A DNA stretch of 64,000 nucleotides. Source: Ascochyta rabiei (taxonomy: Eukaryota; Ascomycota; Dothideomycetes; Pleosporales; Didymellaceae). The notes under the pieces are model-generated. The model saw only the letters and a list, made by a program, of their open reading frames with translations, searched no databases and was not told the DNA's origin. Position numbers and translations under genes: made by a program. The stretch lies in contig NC_082420.1 of the NCBI RefSeq assembly GCF_004011695.2, forward strand, positions 620,001 through 684,000. The letters are read 5' to 3'. Positions 1 through 10,261 of the stretch are shown here, in pieces; position 1 is the stretch's first letter; each line of letters opens with the position of its first letter.

Positions 1-2073
1 GCACGCCGAGTGTGCAATGTAAACGCAGATGTTGCAGATCTGGCGCAGGCCGTGCGAGCGCTTGTACAGGCGCAGGAGCTTGGATATCATGGCTGCGGCT
101 TGGGTGCACTGCTTCCGAGGCGAGACATTGGGAGGCAGGGGCGAGTTGTCCGGGTTGTATTTCAAAAAGGGCCGGAAGAGGTGGATGTAGAGCAGCTGGA
201 AGAACATGCTGCAGATTGGTTAGCCATGTTTCGACATCGAGGTCAGTGCAACCTACTGCATGACAAGCATGTGCGGCAGTCCGCCTTCTTTGGGTTCCAG
301 CTCCTTGGGCAGCTCTCTCCTCCATGTTTCCAGACGCATGTGTATTTCACTGAGCTTCTTCAGCTCGGCTTGTTTCCCCTTTGCCTTGTCCATGTCGATT
401 GGGTTGTAGAAGAACTGCATCAGGTCGCTCGAGATCTCGCACAGTTTCGATATCTGCAGCGCAACGGCCCTCGTCCTCGAAGGTTGCGAGTGCGCCTGGC
501 TGATGCCTGAATCGGTGTAGGCGCTCCACGTCTCGGCATCCTCGCCAGGAAAGACGTCGAACTTGGGCACCGTGATGATGTTGTTGGCCAGCTGCGGCAT
601 GCGGCCGAGGTAGTTGCTCCAGCACTTGTCGAACAGGAAGCAGCCCCAGAAGGTGATGCGCCGTGCGTCTTCTTCCGTCTCGTCGATGGCGTCCTGGCTG
701 TGCATGCCGAGATTGAGACCGAGGTCGCAGGCCATGCGGAACGACATGCCGCTGTAGACCCAGCCCTTTGCCTCTCTCCCGCAGCCAGCCTCGCGCACCG
801 ACATCAGGGCTAGCGCCTGGACAGTTGGCAGAGCAGGGACCTCGTGCAGGTCCTCTGCCATGATCAGGCGCTTGGCCTCGCGGAAGAAGTGGTCTCCGGC
901 CGTGGCCGAGTCATCGCGCACAGCGCGTGCGCCGGGCAGAGAAGTGAAGTGACAGCCCAGGGCCAGCATGGCGTTGACCAGCAACGGGGTGCAGTACTGC
1001 ATCTTCCTAGGCGAGCCTGGCGGCGGCTTGCCGGCCTGGAACTCGTGCAGAAACAAGTCCTTGGAGAGGGTGGCGAAGAAGCTGTAGTGCCAGCAAAAGT
1101 ACATGCGGATGAGGTGCTGGACGAGCTCCGGGTCGGACGTGACGGTGGTCCAGCTGCAGTAGGGGTCCTCGAGCTGCGGGTACTGCTCGTCAGCATACGG
1201 GTCAGGCGAGCCGGCGGCCTCGTTGTGCTGGCCCAGGTAGATGAGGTGCGAGGTGCCGCCGATGTAGCGGGTGGAGCCGTGCTCGAGTCTCAGCTCGCCC
1301 ATCCTGCCGCTCAGCTGGCTCTCGAACGTGGGCTCGTTGGGGGTTACGGCGGGGGTGGAGAAAGGGCTGACGGGCTCATCCTCGTCCTCGTCGCCGTTCT
1401 CGCGCGCGATGATGGCCTCGGCGACCGAGTCGAGGCTCTCGCAGGTCCGTATCTGGTGCACGAGGCCGGCGACGTCTTCCTCGGGGTAGTTGAGGATGGC
1501 CTGGATCAGCGTCTGGAGGGTCGAGTTGCGCGTCTTGAGGTTGTCCATGTCCTTCTTGTAGACGCCCTTGCGGCGGTGGTCCGAGTTGGGGTCGTAGATG
1601 CATTCGGTGTTGTATACGGCGGCGCAGGCGGAGCAGGCCGGGGTGGTCCCGTCGCACTGTTGCGGTGTCAGTCAGTGATGTTGTTGGTGGTGTTGGTGTT
1701 GGTGTTGGTGTTGGTGTGGGTGTGGGTGTTGGTATGGGTGTGGGTATGGGTGTTGGTGTGGGTGTTGGTATGGGTGTTGGTATGGGTGTTGGTATGGGTG
1801 TTGGTATGGGTGTTGGTATGGGTGTTGGTATGGGTGTGGGTGTGGGTGTTGGAGGTGGGTCGTCGACGCACGTGGCGGCAGAGGCCATGCGCCCGCGTTA
1901 CGCACCTTGCTCTTCCTCTTCCTGCAGGGCACACAGGCGCTGGAGATGCATCGCCGCTTCGTGCTCGCCTCGTCGTCCTCGGCGCTCTTCTTCCCTCGCC
2001 GACCCTTCTTGGCCGGCGGCTGTGTCGGAGCCGCGGTCACAGGCGCAGGCGCTTCTGCACGGGCGGCTTCCAT
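1..2073 (-). CDS. Zn(II)2Cys6 transcription factor, NirA-like (3' end cut by window)
   Basis: Fungal nuclear DNA-binding regulator. Exons on the minus strand are 2073-1906, 1656-257 and 208 to beyond base 1; introns are 1657-1905 and 209-256, both GT-AG and frame-consistent. The zinc cluster reads [11 protein letters not shown] followed by CSAC and a last Cys after AAVYNTE, i.e. the six-cysteine pattern; intron 1 falls between Cys2 and Cys3. After it come the linker motif [15 protein letters not shown], a short helix region and a fungal_trans middle domain (around [16 protein letters not shown] and, in exon 3, [15 protein letters not shown]). The [15 protein letters not shown] linker is what I associate with regulators annotated as nitrogen assimilation factor NirA; that assignment is family recognition, and no nitrate gene lies nearby to support it. 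The start at 2073 gives an Ala/Pro-rich, Lys-rich N-terminus. Intron 1 is unusually long because of an internal minisatellite. Confidence 0.85.
1679..1858. repeat. 12-bp-period minisatellite inside intron 1 of the zinc-cluster gene
   Basis: Imperfect tandem array on the plus strand built from TGTTGG, TATGGG and TGTGGG hexamers, mostly alternating as TGTTGGTATGGG (period 12). It fills about 180 of the 249 intron bases. The plus strand (template for the gene) is G-rich, so the transcript is C/A-rich. Open frames through the array are repeat artefacts. Confidence 0.95.
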
Positions 2074-2973
2074 GGCCGGCGCTCGTCAAGATGGTCGTCG
2101 TACACAGTGCGCGGTGTGGGGTTCGCGATGGCGGGGGCGCTACGACGGGTGACAGAGCCGTGTGGCTCAGGGCGACGTTAATCAGCCACGGGCGAGTGCT
2201 GTCGGTCGCACTGTCGGTCGGGGTGCAGGGCAAGAGCAATTGTCGCCGTCCACATGGCGAGCCAGGACTGTGTCGCGCCGCAAGTGACGTTCACTGCGCT
2301 CGGTGCATGGGGTGAGGGGAGGCACCAGGATGCGGGCGTGCTGCTATCAGCCGGGTCCTGATTGGATGCCGCTGTGTCTTATCTTCTCCAGCTATTGCGC
2401 GGTAGAAAGGCGCGCGGCCGTGGCTTCGTCGGACGCCTGCAGGCCAAGCTGTTCGACAACCTTCAATGGCGAGTCGCATGGTCCGCGGTTGCGGAGACGT
2501 CAATGGTGGGTGGGCCTGCTATTGGCTCGGCCCGATCGTCGACATGGCTCCACACTACAACTTCACCTTCACCATGACCATCACCACCACCATTACCACC
2601 ATCACCACCACCATCATCACCACCATCACCACCACCATCACCACCACCATCACCACCACCATCACCACCACCATCACCACCACCATCACCACCACCATCA
2701 CTGCACCAAAACATGCCTGAGTCGAAGCCAGATCCATGTGGAAGCAAAACAAAGTACCCCGGACGCACTCGCACTCGACGCTAATCGTACGAAAAGCAAG
2801 CATCCCATAACGCCCAATGATAGCCTCGACAGTAATCAGCATCTCCTTTTCGACCCCCAAACGCCATCACATCCCTCCAGCCCGCCGTGAATCCTCGCCA
2901 GAATCCTAGTTTCCCACCCCAAAAATCTATCCATCCAAGACCCCTCCTCCAATACCACCCACCTGTAGCTGCC
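2074..2973. other. Intergenic: 5' flank of the zinc-cluster gene and 3' flank of the SNF2 gene
   Basis: About 900 bp without a supportable gene. It holds the promoter side of the zinc-cluster gene and the downstream side of the SNF2 gene, plus the CACCAT-type array at 2578-2701. The long open frame across it is a poly-His translation of that array. Confidence 0.8.
2578..2701. repeat. CAC/CAT minisatellite, 12-bp period
   Basis: Tandem array on the plus strand, regular in its second half as ATCACCACCACC units and degenerate in the first half (CATTACC, CATCATC variants). It lies about 0.5 kb upstream of the start codon of the zinc-cluster gene. It shares a 12-bp period, but not sequence, with the intron array at 1679-1858. 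Confidence 0.95.
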
Positions 2974-5900
2974 TCAAGCCTCATCCGCGTACCCCTCGTC
3001 GTCGCTGTCAGCACGGAAGCCACCGGTTGCAGCAGGGTTGTCGACCACAATAAAGGGCCTTCCGTCGTCAGCCTCGTCGATGTTGCCAAAGAGCCGCATC
3101 AGGTCGGCAATGTCCAGGCTGGAGGCATTCAGTCAGCTGAAATCGATACAACACACGTGGCAGCCTACTTCTTCGTCTTCTTTCCACGGTCTTCCATCAC
3201 CCCGTCAATCTCCTTCTTCTTGTTCTTCTGCATCTCAACGAGTCGCTCGTCGACAGTGTCTTCGACGCACAGCCGGCTCATGAACGTCTCGTCTCGCTGC
3301 CCGATGCGGAAGACTCGGCAAAAAGCCTGCTGCTCCGATGCCTCGTTCCACCACGGATCGATCATGATGACCCTGGACGCCATGGTCAGGTTGAGTCCCA
3401 GACCTCCGCACCGAAGAGAAGCCAGCAAAATCCTCGACTCTGGGTCGCTGGCAAACTTCTTGATCGTCTTGTCGCGCGCTTGCAGACTCATCTTGCCATG
3501 ATACTGCTCTCTTTGTTAGCAAAACACTACACCACTAGCCCCACAAAGAGGCAGGCTGCAACGCCGCGTATCTACATCATCCCCTCTCAAACGTACCTCT
3601 TCTGTTCCCCAGCCTTCGTGGTGGCAGACCTTCGCGAGAATGCGGATCCTGATCAGGGTTAGCCGGATTCAACAACACCAAACTCAAGACGTACATCGCC
3701 AGAAATTGCGTGTAGATGATGATCTTGACCGTCGGATTCTCCTGGGTCCAGTTGAGGATTTGAGCCTTGACGGCCTTGGTCTTGGCGGAGGGCAACACAT
3801 CCTTACCCCCCAGACTCAGCCAGTCGTCTGCGATATCCTCATGATCCAGACGCTCCTTCTCTCTCTTTTTCTTCTGCGCAGCCTTACCGCGCGTTCGGCT
3901 AGACCCCGGCGTGTCGTCAGCATCTTCATCGTCACAAGGGGCGCACGCGCCAACAATCTGGCCACAGGCTTTGCAGGTTCCGTTGGCCCTCTCTTCCTCC
4001 GCTGCAGCCGCCATAACCTCCTCGTAGCAGCCATCACACATCAGGTGCCCACACGCCGTCTTCCAAGGCTTGTGAGGCTGCTTGCCGCACTCGGCGCATT
4101 TTGCCTTTTCTTTCTTCTTCTCCCACTCCTCGCCGACCGTGAGGCTGTTCACAAACGGCTTGAAGTTGTAGCTCTTGCCGAATGCTTTTCCTGAACTGTG
4201 GCGTCTTGCGCCGCCATGGTCGCCTTTCCCCGTTCCGTCTGTCTCACCGTCTCGTGCAACTTCGACAGGAGCGTCGTCGTCATCGTAGTCTTCACAATCA
4301 TCATCTGGCTCGACGTATTCTGTACCTGCCTTCCTTGCAGCGTCTTCGGCGGCAAGCTTGCGCGCGGTTTTGGTAGCCGACTTCTTCTTCTCTTTCGATT
4401 CATGAGCCTCTAATTGCTTTCGGATGGCAAGTATAGTGCGATCCTGATCAGCGTACGAGGAAGCGGCTTGCTGCTTGACCACCTCTTTGATGCGCTCAAT
4501 GTCTTCACGTTGTAGGAGATCTTTCAAGACGAACTGCAGCATGAGCACATGGGCGCTGAGCTGTCGAAGGCGTAGTAGCATGACCAAGATACTGTTGTAC
4601 GACCTTTCCAACGTGCCTTCCTCGGCTAACAAGTTGATCTTCTGGGCAAAGCGCTGTTGGACGATAATGTAGATGCTTCGCTCGACTGAGTTGAATTTGC
4701 ACCAGTATGTGCTCTGGTTAGCCTGCGGCAGCTTCAGTATGGGCGCATTGAACATTCTGTCAGCGTGGGTGCGACGAATCATGAATTGGGAAAGGCGAAC
4801 AAGGAGGCGCTCCGCGTTCTCGCCGTTACCACTGCCGCAGTAGTTGTGCTTGAAGATCTTGAAGCTACCCGTGTGCGGAACGTTGAGAAACTTGAAGTAA
4901 GGATAGAGCTCTTCCAGGCCGTTCATGATGGGCGTGCCGCTTAGCGCCCACTTGTGATCGGCTATGAGAGCGCGACAGGCGATCGATGTTCGGCTCTGGT
5001 GGTTTTTGATCATTTGGGCTTCGTCCAGAACGATACGCTTGAATTTCATCTGATGCAGAACACCTCGATGGTTGATGTATGTCTCCTTCCACCAGGCAAT
5101 CTTTTCCTCGGCAGTCTGGCACTCGATCGGCGGGTTGTTTTTTGGATACGACTTCATCACCTCGCCGTAGGTGGTGAGGATGATGTCGTGGGTCTCGAGG
5201 ATGGATATAGCGTGGGTTGAGTCAAGGCGATGGCCGGACCCATAACGCATAACCTTCAAGTTGCAGTTGGTATGTTGCGCAATCTCAGCTCCCCACTGGT
5301 AAAGTAGATTGGGACTTGCAACTAGAAGCGTGGTTCTGGGACCAAATCCCTTGTTCTTGATCATGGCATCGCGCGAGTTGACAATGTTCGCTGATGACGG
5401 TTAGTGGAGGAAGTTGTAGCAGCTGAGGGTACTTACCGAGCATCATCAGCGTCTTACCAAGCCCCATCTGGTCCGCCATCAAGCCTCCTTTGGGCTCTTT
5501 TTCGTCGTTCTCACGGCGACGCATGAAGGCACTGCCCAGCACCTGATATCCCTTGAGAGATGTCTTCATCCCTCTAACTATCCAATTTCCACTGGGTTCA
5601 AGTTTGCAAGAAAATTGACCGTCAAACTCCTTCGATGCCTGTATCAGGGTGTTCATGTCGTTCCTCGCCTGCTTCTTATCCTGGATAGGAACGCTAGCAA
5701 TGAGTTCCTTGAGAGCTTCCGCTTTGTTCTTTGTACGGAACGTTGGCTGGTCTGCGGCTCCCATGCTGGCCTGCAGCTCAAACACATTGGCGTTGAAAAG
5801 TGAAGCTGTCTGCTTGATTGCGCGCTCGACTTCTTGCTGGGCTTTGAGAGTCCTGCGGGGTCCTTTCGCTGTCGACTTGCCTGTTGCCTTGGCTCTAGAT

Positions 5901-7291
5901 GGTCTTGCAGTTCTGAGTTTGGAAACCTTGCTTTTTGTTGTAGCTCGCGGCTCCTGCGCTTGGTCGTCGCCTGCCGCCCCCTTCTTCTTCTTCTTCTTTC
6001 CAGGCCTGTCTGCGTTTGCTTCTAGAGCGACTTGCATAGCTCTGATCTCAGCATCCTGCATCGACATTGGCTTGGACTGCTTGCAAGGCTGTTCGCCTCG
6101 ACGACGTTTGCGAGTTCTTCCTTCGTCGTTGAACTCATCTTCGTAATCTTCATCTCCTTCAGCAGCTTGAGAGGTCACCGGAGGAAATGGGTCCTGATCA
6201 TCACCCTCGTGGGCCATCGCGAGATCACGTTGTCGCTTCTTCAAACGGGCGCTCTCGACGCCTGCGATCTTCATCCATTCGATATCTTGCCGGAAAGGGA
6301 GCCGACCTTTGTGCTGCGTCTTGATGTTATTGTAGTATTTCTCCTGCTTCTGGAACTCGGCCAAGGCTCGTCTATGAGCCGCCTCATCTTCGTCCACTTG
6401 GACAGTATGGGTTCCGGCTGGAGGTCTGATACCAGCCGTCACAGCCTCCAGATATACTTCTGGGTCAAGCTCAGCACCAAGATGGGACGATGCGGCATGT
6501 TGGGCCACGAGTTTCTTTTTTTCCTGAGCTCGTTTCTGCATACTGCGGACTTTGGCGTAAATTGACATCTTGTCGGCGGATGGCGCAGGCGAAGCAGTAG
6601 AGGCTGAAGTCTGATGCACTGGTAAGGCGTTCAAGTGTGGAGGACTGGGAAGCGGTCCAGGCGTGTGGAAAGCTGGACTGTGCTCTGGGACGAAGAGAGA
6701 TGAAGAATCATTCATGTCAACTTCATTTTGGTCTGATAGAGAGACAGTAGCCAGCATTGCACCACCCGATTCATCTGGCACATCTTCCATGGTGGCATCG
6801 CGATCGGTGGAGTCTTCGTGGATTGGTTTAATGTAGGAGGGCTCATCATGGGCTCGCTGAGCATGCTGTTGGAATTCTTCCTCGTATCCTTGTGTTTGTT
6901 GCTGTGTCTGTTCTTGAGGTGCAAGATCAGTGTCGTGATGATCAGACATGGCGGCATCAGCATATGAAACGAGAGATTGCGTTCCAGGTTGAATATCGTG
7001 CTCAATGGATTCTTGAATGTCTTTTTGTTGCTGTTCGTGTGCCGAAATAACTTCGCGGTAGCCTTCGACACCAAATACTTGTTGCGCAAAGACGTGATCG
7101 TCCCGTGAGAGAATGACAAGAGCTGCAGCATGTCCGTCTTCAGCCGCAGATTGATCGTCGTCGGTGCCTGTAGAGTCGTTTGGGTCATCGAACCGAGACT
7201 CTGAGTCCTCGGATCCTTCGAAGAGATCATCCGGCCCGTTAGAAGCTGCGCGTATTAGAACGAGTTGGTCATTGGAAGTGTCGTCGCTCAT
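2974..7291 (-). CDS. SNF2-family helicase with inserted RING finger (Rad5/Rad16-like class)
   Basis: Nuclear ATP-dependent DNA translocase, about 1360 aa. Exons: 7291-5437, 5390-3695, 3648-3597, 3503-3169, 3118-2974; all introns GT-AG with phases that agree. The N-terminal 550 residues are acidic and low-complexity with Lys-rich patches. The helicase core begins with motif I DQMGLGKT (split just after by intron 1), then motif II as DEAQ, motif III SGTP, a long insert carrying a RING finger (C-x2-C-x9-C-x-H-x2-C-x2-C then CKAC, about residues 1055-1100), and helicase-C motifs LLASLRCGGLGLNL and QAFCRVFRIGQ. The C-terminus after intron 4 is a conserved-looking LDIADLMRLFGN segment and an acidic tail. 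A RING between the two RecA lobes is typical of Rad5/Rad16/HLTF-like proteins, which act in DNA repair and as ubiquitin ligases; which orthologue this is I cannot say. DEAQ in place of DEAH/DEGH is noted. Confidence 0.9.
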
Positions 7292-8366
7292 ATTGCTGAA
7301 CGGTCTTTCTAGGAGTTGTCAGTAATTTTCGAGAAGGAAGAATATGAACCTACAACTGCTTCACGGATAATGTATATCGCGAACTTCAAGTCGCAAGCTG
7401 AGTCACAACTGCTTATGTTAAGTGTCTGTGCCAAGGATTAGTCGCAACACAAGACAGATATCGGTCGATCGTACTCTCAAGTCTGATCAACGAAAGCGGG
7501 ATGAAGTGGCGATCAAGCCGGAACCTGAGGCGTAGTGTTGGGAACTAAAGACCCTGCAGTCTCAAAGCGGTGAAGCACAAGTGAAGATGATCTTGGGCGC
7601 ACTTGTCTTCCAACGGGGAAGGTCTGCGTCTCTGGGATTTGCTGGGGTTCACGGTGAATGGTAGTGCGTGATTGAATGGATGTTAGTAGCCTAGGAAGCC
7701 GTGATAGTGAGCCTAAAGATGGACAAGGAGTGGTCAGTGATGGGATGTAGGAGAGATGGAGTGGGATCCCAGATGGCCAGTTTAAATACCATGGGTAGAT
7801 CTGTGCGGGCCAGGAGTAAGCATGTTGTAGTGAGAGGAGACAGTGAGTGAGCCACCAAGGCCACGCGCAAGCCAGGGACCGCGCGCTGGTACGGGGATCT
7901 GGCCCACGTAGTAAGGTGTACGTGTCGATGAAGTGAGAGACGAGTGTGACGAATGGGCTCAGATAGATGGACGGTGAGTGTGTTGAAGCATTCCGAGTAT
8001 CGTCATTGTTGGTAAATGGGTATTGCCCGTTGCGTACATTAATCAAGAGTCATGAAAAGAAGAACAAAAACGTACCTTCAGCGGCACTCGATGTTTGTGT
8101 CCTTGTGGGAAATCGCGCTCCTGCCACCACAACTGTCACGTCTTCCCGGTCACCTGTCAACACCAAGATGTACAAGAAGTGAGTGCTGATTGTTTGCATA
8201 ATTTTTGGAATACGATATTACTAAATGTACTTGGGTATCGAGCATGTGGCAAGGAAAAGAAAAGCAGTCTGCTTGCACACTGCTTCATGTGCTCAGCCCA
8301 GAATGATCCTGTGCCTGAAACGCCACGACCCTATGATTTACGCCTATGGCGTGTGATGGATTTTTT

Positions 8367-8404
<38 letters not shown>

Positions 8405-8420
8405 AAAGGAGTGTAAGGTA
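7292..8420. other. Intergenic, upstream of the SNF2 gene
   Basis: About 1.1 kb with no gene I can support. It contains the promoter side of the SNF2 gene, and at its low-complexity end a T/A homopolymer block (8371-8407). A 177-codon open frame at 7513-8046 has no recognisable domain and is not called. Confidence 0.7.
8371..8407. repeat. T27A10 homopolymer block
   Basis: On the plus strand 27 T residues (8371-8397) are followed directly by 10 A residues (8398-8407). The block begins 13 nt after the stop codon of the minus-strand exchanger gene, so in that transcript it reads U10 then A27, a potential perfect hairpin and encoded poly(A) tract. Confidence 0.95.
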
Positions 8421-10261
8421 TTAGCACTGGTTCTCGGCAATCTCGGGGTAGAACCAAGCAGCGATGGCTATAATGATGTAACTCGCCATAAGTAAAACAC
8501 CTTCGAGCCAATCTGTGTGATTGTTAGCCTAATGCTGTGAAAGGTGCGACTATCGAGGTACTTACGAGACTTGCCATCCTGAATGAGGTAGTTGACCAGA
8601 AGCACGGAAACGAACAGTGTAGCAATCTGGAAAGTGTCGAAGTAAAGAGTCATGCAGTCCTTGCCTAGGATCCATCCTAGGAGAACGATGAAAGGGAAGA
8701 CGAGCAATGCAATCTGCATACTGGAGCCTACAGCCACACCGATGGATAGATCCATCTTGTCCTTGATGGCAACAGTAACAGCAGTTGCGTGCTCCGCAGC
8801 GTTACCGACGATAGGCAGAAGAATCAAACCAACGAAAGTCGTCGAGACGTGACCGGTAGCGGTGAGACCATCGATACTGTCGACCATAAACTCTGAGCAA
8901 AATGCGACCATGGTGGTAGAGATAGCGAGGGTGACGAGGGCACCGATGACTGAGAGAGACGGAGTCTCGAATTCCTCATCCTCGTCTTCCTCACCGTCAT
9001 CGGGCTTGTTCAGAAGGTTCTTGAGATTGACACCTCCGCCAGACGCTGCAGCAGTGCCAGCACCAATTGCAGCCACACCACGGTTTGCTGCGCCTTCCTC
9101 AAGCTTGGAAGACTTTCGTTTGGGGACCTTTTGACTTGGGGCGTTGTACATGTCGACGTGGGTCTTCAGCTGGAAGAACAGGTAACAGCCATAGACAATC
9201 AAAAGGATGACCGCGGTTCCGTGGGACAGCTCCTGGTTCCTGAGGGCATCGCCTGTGTCGTCGGCGTCCTCGGCGATGGTGTTGTGGAAGACAGTAGGGA
9301 TGATAAGAGAGGCAATGCAAAGCGCAAGTAGCGATGCAGCTGTCTGTGCGACTGTGACGTTGAAGAACTGCTCAGGGCGGTTGATTCCTCCGAGGAAGAA
9401 GGACATGCCCAGAACGAGAAGCAAGTTCGATAACATACTGCCGATGAGCGATGACTTGACAATGGTAATCTCGTCCTTGATCAAAGCCTGGATTGAGACG
9501 ATCAACTCGACGGCGTTACCAAAAGTGGCGTTTAGTAGTCCACCCATAGTCTCACCAACTCTGATCGCCAGTTCTTCAGTTGCGTTACTCAGCATAGCTG
9601 CAAGCGGAATAATGGCAATAAAGTTGATGATAAACACGGGGACAGGTCCCAGGCCAGCGTAGAATACGGCGAATCCGACAGGAACGAAGACAAGGAGCAC
9701 GTTGATCCATGCTCCGAATATAACGAAACGGAATTGCTGGCCAACAGGAATCTTTCTCTTGTGTGCTTTGCGCTTGCGCTCTTCCAGGGAGAGATCCTCA
9801 GACTCTTGGTTCGCAAGTGTGTCGTCGTGTTCGTCATCGTGCTCTTTGCGAAACAGCTTCTTGAACTTGCCGCGCTTCGTTACGCCGTCTGTCGATCCTA
9901 CGACGGTGCTGTCGCTGCCATCTGGGACGTCTCCATTGGTTTGCAGTTTTGGTTCTTGATTGTCTGATGACTCTGGGAAGTTCGGGTTTCCAAAGGCCGT
10001 AGTTGGTGAGACCTGAGAAGGTTCTGTGGTGTGATGGGTTGGTCCTCCAAACTCTTTGGTGGCTTCTCTGCTTTCTAGTCGTCTTTGCTGCTCAATTGCC
10101 GGAGCGTGATCGGCCTCTGATCGTGTGCGGTACATGTTCTCTTCGTCTCCGTATGGCAAGTCCCTTGATCGAACTCTGGCAAATGGGTTGTAATTTAGGG
10201 TTCCATTATTACCACCCTGCGACGCGGCGCGATGCGCCTGCCTCCTTACTGAATCTATCAT
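8421..10261 (-). CDS. VCX1-like: Vacuolar-type Ca2+/H+ exchanger (CaCA/CAX family)
   Basis: Membrane antiporter that moves Ca2+ into the vacuole against protons; about 595 aa. Exons 10261-8566 and 8512-8421, intron 8513-8565. Residues 1-165 are a hydrophilic, presumably cytosolic extension ending in a basic segment (EERKRKAHKRK). Then come about eleven hydrophobic segments with both CAX signature repeats: GNAVELIVSIQALIKDEI in the first half and GNAAEHATAVTVAIKDKMD in the second, separated by an acidic loop (DDGEEDEDEEFE) as usual for the family. The last exon supplies the final helix and ends WFYPEIAENQC. An alternative start is possible: ATGC at 10375-10372 is followed by a perfect GTAAGT donor, and an AACTAAC branch site precedes in-frame acceptors at 10255 or 10249, which would give a four-base first exon and replace MIDSVRRQ by MHSVRRQ or MLRRQ. 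Confidence 0.93.

Noticed and set aside
1679..1858. CRISPR-like regular repeat
   Set aside because: Units are contiguous without unique spacers in a eukaryotic intron; it is a minisatellite.
844..2315. Long plus-strand open frames (up to 445 codons) across the zinc-cluster gene
   Set aside because: They are antisense to a domain-bearing spliced gene and run through the minisatellite as Val-Leu/Gly-Met repeats.
2303..2890. 195-codon plus-strand frame with more than 30 consecutive His
   Set aside because: The poly-His is the translation of a CAC/CAT array; no flanking domain or splice signals.
7513..8046. 177-codon minus-strand frame upstream of the SNF2 gene
   Set aside because: Arbitrary composition, no domain, no homologous motif; sits in a promoter-length gap.
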